Positions 61,673 through 64,000 of a DNA stretch of 64,000 nt are shown here, one piece after another (the stretch's first letter is position 1; each line of letters starts with the position of its first letter). The stretch covers positions 1 to 64,000 of the forward strand of contig NZ_MECJ01000016.1 in the NCBI RefSeq assembly GCF_014596475.1. The letters are read 5' to 3'. Both the position numbers and the translations under genes were made by a program. Origin of the DNA: Streptomyces sp. CBMA152. Lineage in GTDB: Bacteria; Actinomycetota; Actinomycetes; Streptomycetales; Streptomycetaceae. The notes under the pieces were generated by a model, which was not told the origin of the DNA, did not search any database, and saw nothing but the letters and a program-made list of their open reading frames with translations.

Positions 61673-61688
61673 ATCCGTAAATACGGAT
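61673..61688. promoter_or_regulatory. Palindrome between the response regulator and the chaplin gene
   Basis: ATCCGTA (61673-61679) and TACGGAT (61682-61688) form a perfect inverted repeat with AA between. It lies 130 bases upstream of the chaplin start and directly after the LuxR-type regulator gene, so it is a candidate binding site for that regulator. Confidence 0.55.
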
Positions 61689-61817
61689 CGTCATGCTCCG
61701 GTGAGAGATTCATACCGTCGGGTGGATGTCACCCGTCCGGCGCATCCCCTTCGTACGTCAGGCGTTCTTCATGGCGTGCTGCGGCGCTCGCCGCAGCGAG
61801 ACCAGGAGGAACCTGAA

Positions 61818-62060
61818 GTGAAGAACCTGAAGAAGGCCGCCGCCATCACCATGGTCGCCGGTGGACTCATGGCCGCCAGTGCCGGCGCGGCCTCCGCGCA
61901 CGGAGCGGACGCCCACGGCGAGGCCAAGAACTCCCCGGGCGTGGTCTCCGGCAACCTGATCCAGGCCCCGGTCGACGTCCCGGTCAACGTCTGCGGCAAC
62001 ACGATCAACGTCGTCGGGCTGCTGAACCCGGCGTTCGGGAACGAGTGCGAGAACAGCTGA
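61818..62060 (+). CDS. chpE: Short chaplin (ChpE-like)
   Basis: 80 residues from GTG 61818, eight bases after AGGAGG. The signal peptide spans about residues 1-27 (KKAAAITMVAGGLMAASAGA, then ASA). The mature chaplin domain has SPGVVSGNLIQAPVDVPVN and NTINVVGLLNPAFGNECENS, the hydrophobic amyloid-forming repeat pattern. Two cysteines flank the domain (VCGN and ECEN). Chaplins coat aerial hyphae and spores. Gene position matches, from memory, S. coelicolor chpE (SCO1800). The 5' leader contains a CTGCGGCG/CGCCGCAG hairpin at 61779-61796. Confidence 0.92.
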   Translation: MKNLKKAAAITMVAGGLMAASAGAASAHGADAHGEAKNSPGVVSGNLIQAPVDVPVNVCGNTINVVGLLNPAFGNECENS

Positions 62061-62151
62061 CTGCGGCGCGGGTTCAAGCGGGGGTAGGGGACCACGGGGG
62101 CGAAGCCCCCGTTCGGGGGCCCGGGGGCGGCGCCCCCGGAACCCCGGCCCC

Positions 62152-62952
62152 CTACCCCCGCTCCCGTTCCTCCACCACCGCGTTGTACGCCGCCACCCGC
62201 GCCCGCCGGGCCACCCGCTCCACCGGGCGCAGCACCGCACTGCGCGCCGCCAGTTCCGACGCGCTCACCGCGCCCGCCACCGAGCGCCCCTCGGCCGCCT
62301 GCGCCACGGAGACCAGCAGTCCCACCCGGCGGGCCAGCTCCAACACCCGTACCGCACGCGGCGGGTAGCCCGGCGCCAGGACCTCCTCGTCCGAGCCCAA
62401 GACCTCCGCCCGCGCCCGGTACGCGTCGATCGCCGCCTCCGCCGCCGGACCCGCCCCGGCGACGTCGAGCCGCGTCAGCGCCGTCGTCGCGTCCCGCAAA
62501 GCCTCCGCGAGCTCCCGCTCCGCCTCCCCGAGCGAGGGCACATCGGCGGGCGGCGCCTCCCGTACCGCGAGGCAGTGCCACACCACCTCGGTGCGCACAT
62601 CACCGGCCGGGCCCGCCTCGCGGACCTCCGGCACCAGACCGTGCGGCGCCCCGAAGCCGACCACCGCCTCCCCGGCCTCCAGCGCCCGCGCGTTGAACTC
62701 CGGCGGCCCGCTGAGCCCCAGCGGATGCCCCGGCGCGGGCAGCGCGACCCGGAAGCCGGACACACCGAGAGCGCGCAGCCGCCCGAGCGCCAGCGTGAGT
62801 CCCACCGGCGCCGCCTCCCCGGGTAGACCCGCCACCCGGTGCACCGTGTCGTCCCCGACGATCGCCAGCGCGGCGTCGTCCGGCGAAACTTTCCCGGCCA
62901 ACAGGGCATTTCCCCATGCGGCCAGCCGACCTGAACGTGGTTCCGAGAACAT
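62152..62952 (-). CDS. Conserved hypothetical protein downstream of the chaplin
   Basis: 266 residues. The first half contains WGNALLAGKVSPDDAALAIV, LPGEAAPVGLTLALGRLRAL and RVALPAPGHPLGLSGPPEFN, with repeating hydrophobic-glycine-proline segments. The C-terminal half is helical and arginine/alanine-rich (RDATTALTRLDVAGAGPAAE, VARRARVAAYNAVVEERERG). No membrane segment or catalytic motif. The pattern is familiar from other streptomycetes but I have no functional assignment. Confidence 0.75.
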   Translation of the reverse strand: MFSEPRSGRLAAWGNALLAGKVSPDDAALAIVGDDTVHRVAGLPGEAAPVGLTLALGRLRALGVSGFRVALPAPGHPLGLSGPPEFNARALEAGEAVVGFGAPHGLVPEVREAGPAGDVRTEVVWHCLAVREAPPADVPSLGEAERELAEALRDATTALTRLDVAGAGPAAEAAIDAYRARAEVLGSDEEVLAPGYPPRAVRVLELARRVGLLVSVAQAAEGRSVAGAVSASELAARSAVLRPVERVARRARVAAYNAVVEERERG

Positions 62953-63089
62953 GGCCCCAGCCTAGGGACTGGCCCTCACGGCAGGTCCACTCCGTCAGTG
63001 GCGTAGGTTTTGTCTGGGAGATTTCCCGGGGCCCTGCCCACAGGCACAGCCCGGACCTCAAGACGATTGCATGGGGAGACAACGCGCTC

Positions 63090-63881
<792 letters not shown>

Positions 63882-63927
63882 CGCCGGCCGTTCAAAGGTG
63901 CACTGTCCGTGACGGGGTGCCCGGACC

Positions 63928-63933
63928 TACCAT
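63928..63933 (+). promoter_or_regulatory. Putative -10 element of a leaderless transcript
   Basis: TACCAT ends six bases before the GTG at 63940. The arrangement repeats that of the other leaderless-looking genes in the window. Confidence 0.45.
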
Positions 63934-63939
63934 GACCTC

Positions 63940-64000
63940 GTGAACGCATGGGTTTGGTGGCTGATCGCAGCAGCGGGTCTGGGCATCCCCCTCGTACTGA
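63940..64000 (+). CDS. NfeD-like membrane protein, N-terminal fragment (runs off the right edge)
   Basis: Only 20 codons are present from GTG 63940: MNAWVWWLIAAAGLGIPLVL, a hydrophobic helix with a tryptophan pair. This start resembles that of actinobacterial NfeD proteins, which partner with SPFH/stomatin proteins in membrane organisation. The assignment rests on the short N-terminus alone. Confidence 0.55.
   Translation, partial: MNAWVWWLIAAAGLGIPLVL

Overview
The window is a piece of a high-GC actinomycete chromosome, almost certainly Streptomyces. Coding sequence has the strong third-position G/C bias of that genus. Several genes are Streptomyces hallmarks: a short chaplin, the small nucleoid protein Gbn, a streptophobe-family membrane protein, a 38-residue SGM_5486-type peptide after an MFS transporter, and several genes that look leaderless (a TANNNT-like hexamer ends exactly six bases before the start codon). 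From memory, the order cobD, pit, gbn, moaA, tyrS, fabG/inhA, chpE matches the S. coelicolor core interval from about SCO1848 down to SCO1799, in that direction. No rRNA, tRNA, insertion sequence, prophage or CRISPR array was seen.

Layout. 1-2.3 kb: start of a cobalamin-pathway gene (cobD/cbiB) behind a B12 riboswitch, then a PHO-box-controlled low-affinity phosphate transporter with a small membrane partner. 2.3-8.1 kb: aldolase, alpha/beta hydrolase, an unrecognised protein, a VOC protein, a zinc peptidase and a PQQ-like exported protein. 8.1-11.3 kb: an ABC-F ATPase behind a possible leaderless micro-ORF, gbn with a GATC-rich promoter, and an enoyl-CoA hydratase. 11.6-14.7 kb: an Asp23/AmaP-type envelope-stress cluster. 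14.8-19.6 kb: SDR, GH15 glucoamylase-like enzyme, SURF1, a Cys-rich small protein and a DEDDh exonuclease with BRCT domain. 19.6-24.6 kb: a TetR regulator with a clear palindromic operator, divergent from a four-gene catabolic operon (acetoacetate decarboxylase family, SDR, two amidohydrolases). 24.7-25.4 kb: a VIT1-type transporter.

25.4-28.5 kb holds the most striking gene, a solitary 1044-residue NACHT ATPase with leucine-rich repeats (a bacterial NLR-like protein), set among housekeeping genes, with its own operator-rich promoter and a base-composition break at the repeat domain. 28.7-32.8 kb: sterol desaturase, lysoplasmalogenase, alcohol dehydrogenase, CoA-transferase. 32.9-36.1 kb: two tandem secreted subtilisins. 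36.3-38.3 kb: DUF485 plus acetate/solute symporter. 38.5-46.8 kb: moaA, small proteins, tyrS, the tldD/tldE pair and the fatty-acid genes fabG-inhA. 47-52.1 kb: exported protein, GntR regulator and divergent MFS transporter, SixA-type phosphatase, serB. 52.3-56.8 kb: streptophobe and a two-FHA ABC exporter resembling Rv1747. 56.9-64 kb: SLT transglycosylase, a QueA-like enzyme with an SDR, a GAF histidine kinase and LuxR-type regulator followed by the chaplin, an unknown protein, an ABC ATPase and the start of an NfeD-like gene.

Functionally this is mostly core genome. The accessory-looking points are the NACHT-LRR gene, the TetR/amidohydrolase operon and several small repeat arrays in promoters or ribosome-binding regions. 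Starts were chosen by ribosome-binding site, overlap with the upstream gene and family N-termini. Functions are by motif recognition only, with no database search.
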